Shown here one piece after another: positions 38,084-46,799 of a stretch of DNA of 49,442 bases (within the stretch, counting starts at the first letter, position 1; the number at the start of each line of letters is the position of its first letter). A program made the translations under genes and the position numbers. This DNA comes from a virus. Location: positions 1 through 49,442 of IMG/VR virus record IMGVR_UViG_3300005338_000014; one strand, given 5' to 3'. Under the pieces are notes generated by a model that saw only the letters and a program-made list of their open reading frames with translations, did not search any database and was not told the origin of the DNA.

Positions 38084-40974
38084 TGGCCGTCATCCTGGCC
38101 CAGCTCTCGCCCCGGGACCCGGCGACCGATACGCGGCCCGTCGTCCGGGTCTCGTCGCTGCAGGACCGGCGCGTCACCGCGCTCAATTCCCAGCGCTGGT
38201 TCCCGGCGATCAGCGCGCTCCCGGTCCAGACCATCCGCCTCTTCGACGGCGACTTCTCCAGCGACGTCGAGCCCGGCTCGGCCTCGCTGACCCTGGAGCT
38301 CGACAAGATCCTCGATTCCAACGTGCGCCGCTACCTCTGGGCCGGCGCCGAGGTGATCTTCTACAAGGGCAACGCCGGCGACGCCTGGCCCTGGACCCAA
38401 AGCCTCGTCGGCAAGATGACGGGCTGGGAGGCGAAGGGCAACCAGCTCAAATTGACCGCCAGCGTCGATACGGAGCCGTTTGAGGCCGAGGTCCTGACCC
38501 TCGCTTATGCCGGCACCGGCGGCGCCGAGGGCGATGCAAACCTCAAGGCCAAGGTCAAGCCCTGGCTGTTCGGCCGCGCCCTCAACGTCGAGCCGGTGCT
38601 GATCAACGCCGTCGACAACGTCTACCAGTTCAGCGCCTATGGTCCGATCCAGGCCGTCACTACGCTGTTCGAGCGCGGCAGCGCCTTTCTGCCTTCCGTC
38701 GGCGACTATGCGAGCTATGCCGCTCTGGTCGCGGCGACGATCCCGAACGGCAAATACGGGACCTGCTTGGCCTCAGGGCTGGTGCGGCTCGGCGCCCCGG
38801 CCTATGGCGTCATCACCGGCGACGTCGACGGCCATGTCGAAAGCGGCACCTTCCTTCGCCAGACCGGCGCGATCATCTCCTGCATCGCGACCCGCGCCGC
38901 CGTATCTGCCGGGTTGCTCGACACCGCCTCGCTCGCCGCGCTCGATGCCGCGATCGCCGCGCTCTGCCCCGCCGGCGGCAACATCAACCTCTATCTGACC
39001 GAGCAGACCAGCGTCCTCGGCATCGCCCGCCGGCTGGCCCGGCCCTGCAACGCCCAGGCCGGGGTGTCCTGGATCGGCAAGCTGTTCACGGTGCGGGTCT
39101 CGATCGGGGCGTCGGCGATCACCCTGGACGGGCAGGGCAAAAGGCTGCCGCGCGTCGCCCAGAGCGTCGAGGCCGACGTCAGCCCGCCTTACTGGCGCAT
39201 CGTCATGGGGGGCCAGCGGGTCTGGCGGACCCAAAGCTACGACGAGATCGCGACCAACGCCCCGATCGTCGACCGGGGCGCCTATTCCGCGACCGGGGTC
39301 TATCGCGAAGGCAATTTCGTCCAGGATCAGGGCCTGAACTGGTCCTACGTCAACACCACCGCCGGCAGCGGCAACGCCCCGCCGACGCTGCCGGCCACGT
39401 CCAACGCCTATTGGAAGGCGTGGCTCGGCGCGATCGTCAATCGCCAGATCCTCGACCGGGCCGAGAAGGTCCGCCTGATCGCCGAAGTGGCGGGGCTGGA
39501 GACGCGCTATGCCGGGGTTTCGGCGCGCGCCGCGGCGCTCGGGCTTAGCACGACCGCGGCCGCGACGGCCAAGACGAACTTCACCAATTACCTCAACGCC
39601 CTGTCGCCGGCCTGGAACGACGTCCAGCAGGACACCGCACTGGCGGCCAGCCTCTTCGGCGACTTCGCCTTTCCCACGGGCTGGGGGTTCGACCTCGTAA
39701 GCTTCACGCAAAGCGGCATCTGGTGGACCGCCACGGACAACAGCAGCGCCGCCTACCAGAAGGTGGGTCGATCGGCGACGGCGGGAACGACCGGCAACTA
39801 CACGGCGGGCTTCGAGCTGAAGAAGGATTCGACCGGCGCGGCGACCCGAGCGGCCGGCAGCCTGCTCCAGACCACGCCGGGGACTGTGCCCTACGGCCTC
39901 GTCCAGGTCGACAGCCAACTCGGCACGGTGACCGACACCGATGGCAGCCCGGTCGACGCGCAGTGCGTCGCGATCGACGACGACACGTGGTTCGTGACGG
40001 TGACGCAGGCGATGACGTCCGGCACGACGATCGACTTCGGCATCTATCCCGCAATCGGCACTGGATCGACGCAGAGCGTTGCAGCCACCGGCTCGGCAGG
40101 CATCGCCAACCCGGTGCTGGCGCAGGGCGGGTTCGACGCACTCGGCCGGTCAGCTTTGAACGCGCGCCGGCGGGCCTATATCAACGAGCTCGACCTGCTC
40201 GACAAGGCGATCAGCGAGGCCGCGCCCAATGTCGAGGTGCCGGGCTCGATCCAGATCGATGCCAATTCCGGCAACACGACGACGACGACGCTGCCGCTCG
40301 CGGTGCGCTGCAAATGCTGGATCGGGAGCGTCGACCAGTCGGCCAATGCGGCCTGGTCGATCGCCGTTCCGGCGGGGATCAGCGCCACGATCAACAATAC
40401 CGCCGGCCATGCCGATCGCGGCGTCGTCACGATGACGGCGGCCGACGCGCCGGGCAACATCATCGTCAACTGCACCCCGCCCGGCTATGGCGAGCAGACC
40501 AGGCAGATCCCGGTGACCCGCAATCAGGCCGGGGCGCCGAGCGGCGGCGGGGCGGGCGCCACCTTCGTCTCCGACGGGACCTTCCCGAACGTCACCAGCG
40601 GGACGCTCGCCGACATTTCGGACGTCATGACGATCCGGTCGACCGCGGGCGGGACGTTGATCTACAGCGCCAACATCCGCCATCTCCCGAGCAGCGGCAG
40701 CGCGGCCAACGTGATGGGGATCAAGGCTCGCTACCGGACCACGGCCGGGCCCGGAGCGTGGAACGATTTCGCCGCCGAGGTGACCGGCAGCGCGAACGGC
40801 GTCGACGGCGAGACCGGCCTGCCGACCAAGGGCGTCGTCGCCATTGCCGACACGACCAAGACCGGGCTGACCGCCAGCACCGATTACGACGTCGTGCTGC
40901 AGGGCCGGCGTTCGTCGGGGTCCGACACCCTCGTCATCTCGAACTCGTCGTTCGTGGTGAGGCAGACGGCATGA
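38083..40974 (+). CDS. large tail tip / host-specificity-like protein
   Basis: 963 residues from ATG 38083, overlapping the tape measure stop. Beta-rich start (VRVSSLQDRRVTALNSQRWF). Near residue 400 a carbohydrate-binding-like module is seen: GAYSATGVYREGNFVQDQGL, SYVNTTAGSGNAPP and NAYWKAW, the pattern of CBM5/12 (chitin-binding type 3) domains. A helical linker (500-530) and fibronectin-like C-terminal part (GLTASTDYDVVLQGRRS) follow. Probably the baseplate or receptor-contact protein. Confidence 0.7.
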   Translation: MAVILAQLSPRDPATDTRPVVRVSSLQDRRVTALNSQRWFPAISALPVQTIRLFDGDFSSDVEPGSASLTLELDKILDSNVRRYLWAGAEVIFYKGNAGDAWPWTQSLVGKMTGWEAKGNQLKLTASVDTEPFEAEVLTLAYAGTGGAEGDANLKAKVKPWLFGRALNVEPVLINAVDNVYQFSAYGPIQAVTTLFERGSAFLPSVGDYASYAALVAATIPNGKYGTCLASGLVRLGAPAYGVITGDVDGHVESGTFLRQTGAIISCIATRAAVSAGLLDTASLAALDAAIAALCPAGGNINLYLTEQTSVLGIARRLARPCNAQAGVSWIGKLFTVRVSIGASAITLDGQGKRLPRVAQSVEADVSPPYWRIVMGGQRVWRTQSYDEIATNAPIVDRGAYSATGVYREGNFVQDQGLNWSYVNTTAGSGNAPPTLPATSNAYWKAWLGAIVNRQILDRAEKVRLIAEVAGLETRYAGVSARAAALGLSTTAAATAKTNFTNYLNALSPAWNDVQQDTALAASLFGDFAFPTGWGFDLVSFTQSGIWWTATDNSSAAYQKVGRSATAGTTGNYTAGFELKKDSTGAATRAAGSLLQTTPGTVPYGLVQVDSQLGTVTDTDGSPVDAQCVAIDDDTWFVTVTQAMTSGTTIDFGIYPAIGTGSTQSVAATGSAGIANPVLAQGGFDALGRSALNARRRAYINELDLLDKAISEAAPNVEVPGSIQIDANSGNTTTTTLPLAVRCKCWIGSVDQSANAAWSIAVPAGISATINNTAGHADRGVVTMTAADAPGNIIVNCTPPGYGEQTRQIPVTRNQAGAPSGGGAGATFVSDGTFPNVTSGTLADISDVMTIRSTAGGTLIYSANIRHLPSSGSAANVMGIKARYRTTAGPGAWNDFAAEVTGSANGVDGETGLPTKGVVAIADTTKTGLTASTDYDVVLQGRRSSGSDTLVISNSSFVVRQTA

Positions 40975-41264
40975 CGAAGGATCGGTTCTTCCGGCTGGAA
41001 AGCTCTACGGCGCAGGAATTCGTCATCATCGCCGGCGGCGAGCCGGGGCCCGAGCACGGCATCGACCGGCGCAAGTGGCCCACGATCACCGAACTAAGCC
41101 AGGCGGAATTCGAGGCCCGGAAAGGCGAGCGCAAGCCCGATGCCGCCGCGGCCGAGGAGCGGCGCCGGGCGACGAGGATCCAGTTTCTCACGCTGGGGGA
41201 GATCGAGGACATGATCGACGCCAGGATCGCGGCGTGGGAGGGGGAGACCGGCCATGCCCGATAG
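40971..41264 (+). CDS. hypothetical protein after tail-tip gene
   Basis: 97 residues (MTKDRFFRLESSTAQEFVII). Acidic and charged, with TRIQFLTLGEIEDMIDARIA at the C-terminus. Start overlaps the tail-tip stop (ATGA). Could be a small assembly protein for the tail tip; no family recognised. Confidence 0.55.
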   Translation: MTKDRFFRLESSTAQEFVIIAGGEPGPEHGIDRRKWPTITELSQAEFEARKGERKPDAAAAEERRRATRIQFLTLGEIEDMIDARIAAWEGETGHAR

Positions 41265-41574
41265 CGGCCACCAGCTGAGCGCGTGGCTCTGGACGATCCT
41301 GGCGAGCTTCGCCGGCGCTCTGACCGCCCTGTCGTTCCGGCCGTTCAAGAACATGACCCGCGGCGAAATCATGCTCGCGCTGACCGTCGGCGCGTCGTTC
41401 GCGATCTTCGTCGGGCCGCTGGTGGCGCACTGGCTGTTCGGCGACGGCCCGGTCGACATCCGCATCCTCGGCGGCGTCTTCTATCTGATGGCCTCGGGCT
41501 CCAACATCCTGATCCCGATGGCGGTCAAGAAGCTGGGCTCGCTGCTGGGGCAGAAAACCGGGGAGGGCGAATGA
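41254..41574 (+). CDS. holin-like membrane protein
   Basis: 106 residues with three membrane segments: WLWTILASFAGALTALSF, LALTVGASFAIFVGPLVAHW and ILGGVFYLMASGSNILIPMA, followed by a basic/charged tail (KKLGSLLGQKTGEGE). Overlaps the preceding gene by 11 bases. Opening position in the lysis cassette and topology make it a holin candidate; two more membrane proteins are nearby, so which one is the holin is uncertain. Confidence 0.6.
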   Translation: MPDSGHQLSAWLWTILASFAGALTALSFRPFKNMTRGEIMLALTVGASFAIFVGPLVAHWLFGDGPVDIRILGGVFYLMASGSNILIPMAVKKLGSLLGQKTGEGE

Positions 41575-41873
41575 TGTTCTGGCCCATCCTCAACGTCGCC
41601 TGCGGCTCCATCGTCGCGGCGATTCTCACCTACCGGCTGGCGATCGAGCCGCACACCCTGACGCTGATGGAGCGGGTCGGGATGGGGATGGTTGGCGCCG
41701 GCTGCATCCTGACGATCGGCCCGATCATGTCGGTCGCGCCGACGCCCTATGAGGACTGGAGCGGGACACTTCTGCGGATCGGCTGCGCGATCTTCTTCGT
41801 CGGGCAGCTGCTTCGTCACCGGCATCTGAACGCCGCCGCCAAGCGGCAGGCCCGGCGCCACCTCAGGCGCTGA
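41571..41873 (+). CDS. lysis-cassette membrane protein
   Basis: 100 residues (MMFWPILNVACGSIVAAILT). Three hydrophobic segments: residues 3-21, 38-56 and 68-84 (LLRIGCAIFFVGQLL), then a very basic end (AAAKRQARRHLRR) that should stay in the cytoplasm. ATGA overlap with the holin-like gene. May be a holin, antiholin or accessory membrane factor. Confidence 0.55.
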   Translation: MMFWPILNVACGSIVAAILTYRLAIEPHTLTLMERVGMGMVGAGCILTIGPIMSVAPTPYEDWSGTLLRIGCAIFFVGQLLRHRHLNAAAKRQARRHLRR

Positions 41874-41917
41874 ATCTAACCGAGGAGCACGACCATGCCT
41901 GATGTCGCGAGCGCGCC

Positions 41918-42850
41918 ATGAGCGCCAACAATGCGCTGGTCTTCGAACCCATCCGCCGCTGGCTGGACGCGGACGGCTATACCCCGGCGCGGGTCTCCTT
42001 GCTCGACGTCGCGCTGGCCCGGTTCCGCGCCAAGGCTCCCGGGCCAGACCGCAACAAGCTCGTCTTCGATCAGGTGCGCGACTGGCTCGACGAGCGCGGC
42101 TTCACGGCCGAGCGCATCGCCCAGCTCGACGCGGCGCTCGCGGACTATTCCAAGACGTGGTTCGGCCAGTCTGGCGGGCAAATCGGAGCGGTGATGGCGG
42201 GGCTCGGCGGGGCGGGCCTCGCACCCCTCATTCCTGCCGCCTCGCCGATCCTGTCGTCCGGTTTCGCCGATCAGGCGGCCGAGGACCGCTTTTTCGAGGC
42301 GGTGCGGAAGTCGGGCCTCTTCCCCCGCGGCCTTGACCAGAGCCAGGTCGACGGGATCAAAGCGAAGTGCGCCGCCTACGCCATCGCCCGCTGGCCGCTC
42401 GCCTATGCCGCCTATGGCATGGAGACCTCGCACCACGAGACCGGCGCGAAGATGCAGCCGGTCCCCGAGGGAGGCCGCGGGCGCGGTCATTCCTACGGCC
42501 GGCCCGGCAAGCATCACGGCCAGATCGCCTATGGCCGCGGCGACGTGCAACTGACCTGGGACTACAATTACGAGAAGGCCGACGCCGACCTCAGGCTCGG
42601 CGGCGCGCTGATCGCCAATTACGAGCTTGCGCTGCGGCCCGACATCTCGGCCCGGATCATGGTCAGCGGCATGTCCAAGGGCTGGTTCACCGGCAAGCGG
42701 CTCGGCTCCTATCTGCCGCCGTCCGGGCCGGCCACTTACGCTCAGTTCAGGGAGTCGCGCCGGATCATCAACGGAACCGATAGGGCGGACCTGCTCGCCG
42801 GTAACGCGATGAAGTGGCAGGCGTGCTTCCAAGCCGGCGGGTGGCGGTAA
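41918..42850 (+). CDS. endolysin, lysozyme-like (GH19-type) with duplicated N-terminal module
   Basis: 310 residues. Two copies of a ~40-residue module: VFEPIRRWLDADGYTPARVS at 8-27 and VFDQVRDWLDERGFTAERIA at about 48-67, both followed by LDxALA. The catalytic domain includes YGMETSHHETGAKMQPVPEG and YGRGDVQLTWDYNYEKAD, the glutamate-containing HETG and tyrosine/tryptophan-rich substrate region of chitinase-like phage lysozymes, and ends RIINGTDRADLLAGN. Cuts the peptidoglycan glycan strand. No signal peptide is seen, so a holin is needed for release. Confidence 0.75.
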   Translation: MSANNALVFEPIRRWLDADGYTPARVSLLDVALARFRAKAPGPDRNKLVFDQVRDWLDERGFTAERIAQLDAALADYSKTWFGQSGGQIGAVMAGLGGAGLAPLIPAASPILSSGFADQAAEDRFFEAVRKSGLFPRGLDQSQVDGIKAKCAAYAIARWPLAYAAYGMETSHHETGAKMQPVPEGGRGRGHSYGRPGKHHGQIAYGRGDVQLTWDYNYEKADADLRLGGALIANYELALRPDISARIMVSGMSKGWFTGKRLGSYLPPSGPATYAQFRESRRIINGTDRADLLAGNAMKWQACFQAGGWR

Positions 42851-43311
42851 TGGCCGAGTTTCCGGAGCGCGTCGGCTTCTTCGGCTGGCTCGATCGCGTC
42901 GGTGAGCGCCGCATCGCGCGCGCCAAGCTGAGGCTTGAGCGCCCGCCCAACCTCCGCCTGCTCGCCAACGTCATCGGCTGCTCGCTCGTCTCCGGGTTTC
43001 TCGGCGCTCTGGCCGCGCTATTCGTCATTCCCATACCGCCCGAGAACAAGGAGCTGATCATCTACATGCTCGGCCAGCTCTCGGGCTTCGCGGGCGGGAT
43101 CGTCGCCTATCACTACACCTCCAAGGCTGGCGAGGCGGAGCTGGACGCCACGCGGACCCAGAACACGGGCAAGCTCGCCGACGCGGTCACCGCCGCTCTC
43201 GCCGCCACTCCCGGCAACGGACCCGCGCCGGCGGCGACCGCCGCGGCCGAGCGCGTTGCCGGCGCGGCTGAGGCCGAAGCCAGCGCCATCGAACAGGAAG
43301 CAGGAGACTGA
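42850..43311 (+). CDS. two-helix membrane protein of the lysis cassette
   Basis: 153 residues from ATG 42850, overlapping the endolysin stop. Two membrane helices, ANVIGCSLVSGFLGALAALF and LIIYMLGQLSGFAGGIVAYH, with a long soluble, Ala-rich C-terminal part (about 85-153). The second segment with IPPENKELIIYMLGQLSG is typical of a common holin-like phage family. Holin or spanin-like function is inference. Confidence 0.6.
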   Translation: MAEFPERVGFFGWLDRVGERRIARAKLRLERPPNLRLLANVIGCSLVSGFLGALAALFVIPIPPENKELIIYMLGQLSGFAGGIVAYHYTSKAGEAELDATRTQNTGKLADAVTAALAATPGNGPAPAATAAAERVAGAAEAEASAIEQEAGD

Positions 43312-43312
43312 G

Positions 43313-43516
43313 ATGCCCAAGCGAACCGGAGACTTCGAGATCGCGGCCCTTCGCAGCGACTTCATTCCCGTCATCACCCCCGTCACGAAGGAGCTGATCG
43401 AGGCGATCGCCGGCTCAGCCTTCGACGTGATCGACGAGGAGGGCGAGGACGAGCGCAGCATCCGCATCCGGCTCTTCTCGTCGCGGCGGGCCTATAACAA
43501 GGTGGAGGCGGTGTGA
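43313..43516 (+). CDS. small hypothetical protein
   Basis: 67 residues from ATG 43313, AGGAG nine bases upstream (MPKRTGDFEIAALRSDFIPV). Predicted helix-rich and acidic (FDVIDEEGEDERSIRIRLFS). Lies in the lysis region; no family recognised. Confidence 0.5.
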   Translation: MPKRTGDFEIAALRSDFIPVITPVTKELIEAIAGSAFDVIDEEGEDERSIRIRLFSSRRAYNKVEAV

Positions 43517-43941
43517 TGTTGACCCTTCTCGCAATCCTCCTCGCCCAGCCCGTGAGCTGGACGCCGTTCAACGATCACCTGGTGTCGAACGCTCAGGCGC
43601 TCGATGTCTGCGCGGAACGCGATGACGTCGATGGCTGCATGGCAGACGCCCATAGGTCGATCATCTGCTCCGGCTATCTTGCCGCCAGGCGCCCCGACGT
43701 TGACCAGCGTCTGGAAGCAACCTGCATCCGCATCGTCTGCCGCTCGGAATATGCCGATGACGAGGTTGGGCAGATTCGCGCGCGGTATTGCCGCCCGGCC
43801 AACCGCGCCGCCCTTTGCCGAGCCGAACGCATCGCCGCTCGAGAAGGCCTGATCGGCGCCGCGCCGACGAACGAGGAGGCGCTGGCCGGGATCGGAGAGG
43901 ACAATCCAACGCCCATGTGTCGCAAGGAGACCAGACGATGA
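43516..43941 (+). CDS. exported cysteine-rich protein
   Basis: 141 residues from ATG 43516 (a GTG at 43513 is also possible). A short hydrophobic signal-like start, MLTLLAILLAQPVSWTPFND, precedes a domain with seven cysteines (VCAERDDVDGCMAD, SIICSGYL, CIRIVCRSE, YCRPANRAALCRAER). The even spacing suggests disulfide bonds in the periplasm. Between the endolysin and the lipoprotein it may be an accessory lysis or envelope factor. Confidence 0.55.
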   Translation: MLTLLAILLAQPVSWTPFNDHLVSNAQALDVCAERDDVDGCMADAHRSIICSGYLAARRPDVDQRLEATCIRIVCRSEYADDEVGQIRARYCRPANRAALCRAERIAAREGLIGAAPTNEEALAGIGEDNPTPMCRKETRR

Positions 43942-44357
43942 AGAAGATGATCCTGCTCGCGCCTATCGTGGCGCTCGGCCTGTCCGGCTGCGCAACGGTG
44001 CAGCGGACCCAGACCGCCGTCACCCGCGCCGTCGACATGCTGGAGGGCGTGACGGCCACGGTCGACACCGTCCTCAACCGGCCCGGCCCGCTCGCCAACA
44101 CGCAGGTCGACGAGAACCTGATCCGCAGCGCCTACACCCGCTTCGACCAGGGCCTCGACCTGATCCGCGCTCTGCAACCGCGGCGCAACTCGCCGGTCGC
44201 TCTGCGCGTCCGCCAGGGCGTCGGCATCGTCCTGCGAACCCTTCACGCCGCCTACGAGGCGCAGAAGATCGGCAACGCGCCGACCGTGCGGCAGGCGCTG
44301 GGCCAAGCCCGAACCGCGCTCGCCGACCTCACCAACGCCGTCCAGAGGAGCAACTGA
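43938..44357 (+). CDS. lipoprotein of the lysis region
   Basis: 139 residues from ATG 43938, overlapping the previous stop. Signal peptide MKKMILLAPIVALGLSGCAT with lipobox LSGC (Cys18). The mature part is helical (TAVTRAVDMLEGVTATVDTV, ALRVRQGVGIVLRTLHAAY). It is longer than ordinary o-spanins (Rz1) yet could do the same outer-membrane work; otherwise it is a phage-made lipoprotein of unknown role. Confidence 0.65.
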   Translation: MKKMILLAPIVALGLSGCATVQRTQTAVTRAVDMLEGVTATVDTVLNRPGPLANTQVDENLIRSAYTRFDQGLDLIRALQPRRNSPVALRVRQGVGIVLRTLHAAYEAQKIGNAPTVRQALGQARTALADLTNAVQRSN

Positions 44358-44358
44358 C

Positions 44359-44625
44359 ATGGCCGGTTTCGACATCAAGGCTCTCGCCAACACCCTGATC
44401 GACATCGGGCAGACCGCGGCTCCGCTGCTTCTTCCCGCTGTCGCCGCCGGACCTCTGGGGGCGATCGCTAACAAGGCCATAGACGGCCTGCAGAACACGC
44501 TGCTCCATCCCGATGTGGCGAGCGATCCCGACATCGCGGCGCGCGCGACGGAAACGCTGGACCAGCTCGTCGCCCGCGTTGAGGGCAAGGCGCGCGATGT
44601 GATGAACGAGCTGGGCGATGGTTAG
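44359..44625 (+). CDS. hypothetical protein
   Basis: 88 residues (MAGFDIKALANTLIDIGQTA). A hydrophobic helix covers about 20-36 (APLLLPAVAAGPLGAIANK), followed by an acidic helical part. One base after the lipoprotein stop. May associate with membrane. No family recognised. Confidence 0.5.
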   Translation: MAGFDIKALANTLIDIGQTAAPLLLPAVAAGPLGAIANKAIDGLQNTLLHPDVASDPDIAARATETLDQLVARVEGKARDVMNELGDG

Positions 44626-44655
44626 ACCTGCTTCTCGCGTCGTCGCGGCTGAGCC

Positions 44656-45108
44656 ATGACCGCCACCCCGGCCCGGATCGGGCTGATCACCCAGCAGTTC
44701 CGGACCGTCGAGGCCAAGGACCCGGCCGTGCAGGCTCGCTACGGCAAGGATGCGCGCGACACCGGCGCGGAACCGGTCGAGACCTTCTTCGACGACATGG
44801 CCGACGTGCAGGCCGTCTGCGACGAACGGCTCAAGCTGCTGAAGCGCGACTATCGCCGGTTCCGGCAGACCACCAACAACCTGGTCGATTTCACCGGCGC
44901 GCTCGACTTCAGCCAGAAGACGCCGGCGGCGACCGTGATCGACACCGACCGCGGCGCCAACCTCAAAAGCGCGATCGTCGAGATCAGCCTCGATTCCGGA
45001 GGCAACAAGACCACCATCGTCACCTGGGGCTCGGCCGAGAGCGCCGACGCCCTCACCATCGCCGGCGACACCGTAACCGCCGCCGCGGCCATCCCGGAGA
45101 TGATCTGA
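44656..45108 (+). CDS. virion-associated hypothetical protein
   Basis: 150 residues (MTATPARIGLITQQFRTVEA). Mixed fold, with DERLKLLKRDYRRFRQTTNN and VDFTGALDFSQKTPAATVID. First of four genes (to 46745) that look like distal tail or fibre components and are closely packed. Assignment by context. Confidence 0.5.
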   Translation: MTATPARIGLITQQFRTVEAKDPAVQARYGKDARDTGAEPVETFFDDMADVQAVCDERLKLLKRDYRRFRQTTNNLVDFTGALDFSQKTPAATVIDTDRGANLKSAIVEISLDSGGNKTTIVTWGSAESADALTIAGDTVTAAAAIPEMI

Positions 45109-45109
45109 A

Positions 45110-45658
45110 ATGTCCGAACTCAGCACCGCCACCGCGGCGACTTCCGTCGCCTCCACCGACCGCCTGCCCGCCCTCGTCGGCGGCAACTTCCGCGCCGTCC
45201 CGTTCAGCCTCACGGTCTATTATGGCAGCGACACCTTTTACCACATGAACGGGTCGGGCCGGATCGACGGCAATCTCAACCTGTACGGAGGGACGAGAGC
45301 GATCGACTTCTCGGCGACGGCGGGCGGCAGCGTCGATTTCAAGATCGAATCCGTCTCAGGCTCCAGCATCGGCCAATTGTACGCCGACACGTTCAACTTT
45401 CAGCGGGCGTCGGGATCGACGACCCACTTCATCATGGGCCTCACCGGCAACACGTCGATCCGGCCGCTCACCTGCAGTAGCTGGGTCAAGCCGGCCTCCT
45501 TTACCGTCTCGACCCTGCCCAGCGCGGCGACGGCCGGTGCCGGTGCTCGCGCCTACGTCACCGACTCCAATTCGACCACGTTCAACGCGACCGTCGCCGG
45601 CGGCGGTGCCAACAAGATCGGCGTCATCTCCGACGGGGCGAACTGGAAGATCGGCTGA
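45110..45658 (+). CDS. tail fibre-like structural protein
   Basis: 182 residues. Beta-rich, Gly/Ser/Thr-rich (YHMNGSGRIDGNLNLYGGTR). The C-terminal segment PASFTVSTLPSAATAGAGAR, AYVTDSNSTTFNATVAGGGA ending ISDGANWKIG is a module found at the ends of many phage tail fibre and virion surface proteins. Overlaps the next gene (TGATGG). Confidence 0.6.
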   Translation: MSELSTATAATSVASTDRLPALVGGNFRAVPFSLTVYYGSDTFYHMNGSGRIDGNLNLYGGTRAIDFSATAGGSVDFKIESVSGSSIGQLYADTFNFQRASGSTTHFIMGLTGNTSIRPLTCSSWVKPASFTVSTLPSAATAGAGARAYVTDSNSTTFNATVAGGGANKIGVISDGANWKIG

Positions 45659-46461
45659 TGGCGATCGCGCTCCCCTTCTGCGTCGTCCCGACTCCGCTCG
45701 GCACGGTGACCACCGGCAACGAGCTCGCCGAGAAGCCCGCCGCCCATCTCGGCGAGTTCAAGGCGAGCGGGCTGGCCTGGGGCTCGAGCGGCAATTCCAA
45801 CCTCTGGGTGCGCGGCAATTTCGGCTCGGCCAAGCCGATCAACTTCGTCTCGGTCATGGCGGCCAATGCCCAGAGCGGGACGTCGATCCGGGTCAGGCTC
45901 GGCGACACCCAGGCCGAGGTCGACGGCACCGCGGACTATGACAGCGGCCTGCTGCCGTTCATCTCGCCGCCGATCACGCGCGACGACGGCCTCTATCACA
46001 GCCACCTTGAGCTGCCTTCTCTCCAGACCGAGCAATGGTGGCGCATCGACATCGGCTCGCACAGCGGCGACTTCGAAGCCTCGATGCTGATCATGGGCCA
46101 GAAGCTGACCCCGGCGAACTTCTACGAGCCGGGCTGGGAGCGCGGCGTCGAGGATCTCGGCGATCTCGAAATCTCGCCCTACGGCGTCGCCTCGGAGCAG
46201 CCCGGGCTCATCTTCCGCACCCTTTCGATGCGGTTCGGCTGGATGAGCGAGGCCGATTACGAGACGATGTTCCGGCCGCTGATCGAGGCGCTGGGCAAGC
46301 GCGGCGTCGCCTACTGGTGCTTCGATCCGGCCTCGTCGACCTACCGCCAGGCCAAGTCCTATCTCGGCTGGCTGCGCAACGCGCTCGTCGCGACCCACAG
46401 CCGCAACACCCCTTCGGGCGTCCGCTACCAGCAGCAGTTCGACCTGTTGAGCATGTTCTGA
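45658..46461 (+). CDS. distal tail / fibre-associated protein
   Basis: 267 residues. Jelly-roll-like pattern (SGLAWGSSGNSNLWVRGNF, INFVSVMAANAQSGTSIRVR) then FYEPGWERGVEDLGDLEISP and YGVASEQPGLIFRTLSMRFG, seen in a family of structural proteins that follow tail genes in alphaproteobacterial phages. Ends YQQQFDLLSMF. Function by context. Confidence 0.6.
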   Translation: MAIALPFCVVPTPLGTVTTGNELAEKPAAHLGEFKASGLAWGSSGNSNLWVRGNFGSAKPINFVSVMAANAQSGTSIRVRLGDTQAEVDGTADYDSGLLPFISPPITRDDGLYHSHLELPSLQTEQWWRIDIGSHSGDFEASMLIMGQKLTPANFYEPGWERGVEDLGDLEISPYGVASEQPGLIFRTLSMRFGWMSEADYETMFRPLIEALGKRGVAYWCFDPASSTYRQAKSYLGWLRNALVATHSRNTPSGVRYQQQFDLLSMF

Positions 46462-46745
46462 TGGCCCGGTTCGCGATCGGCCATGTACTCGAATGGGTGG
46501 AGTGGCAGGACAGCCAGACGACCTTCACCGGCTGGACCCTGACCGAGGACATCGACCCGGACCTGCCCCGCGCCGGCTCGATCGTGAGCGTCGGCTTCCT
46601 CATCCGCGAGAATGACGAGGCGATCCTGATCGCGCCGCACTTCGGGGGAATCAACGCTCAGCAAGTCTGCGGCGCGATGACGATCCCGAAGCTGGCGATC
46701 ACGAAAAGGCGGGTCTTGCGGGAGGCGTCAAAGCAGCCGGCCTAG
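46461..46745 (+). CDS. small structural-region protein
   Basis: 94 residues from ATG 46461 (MARFAIGHVLEWVEWQDSQT). Two or three beta strands and a basic C-terminal helix (IPKLAITKRRVLREASKQPA). Coupled to the previous gene by one-base overlap. Last gene of the rightward structural block before the tRNA. Confidence 0.5.
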   Translation: MARFAIGHVLEWVEWQDSQTTFTGWTLTEDIDPDLPRAGSIVSVGFLIRENDEAILIAPHFGGINAQQVCGAMTIPKLAITKRRVLREASKQPA

Positions 46746-46762
46746 CCCGCTTCGTCTTCCGC

Positions 46763-46791
46763 TTCCGCTTTTATGGGCAACAGGCTATATG
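46763..46791 (+). promoter_or_regulatory. possible promoter for the tRNA
   Basis: TTCCGC (46763-46768), 17-base spacer and TATATG (46786-46791); the -35 is weak. The predicted start is within two bases of the tRNA 5' end at about 46800, which gives the suggestion some weight. Confidence 0.35.
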
Positions 46792-46799
46792 CTAGGGCC

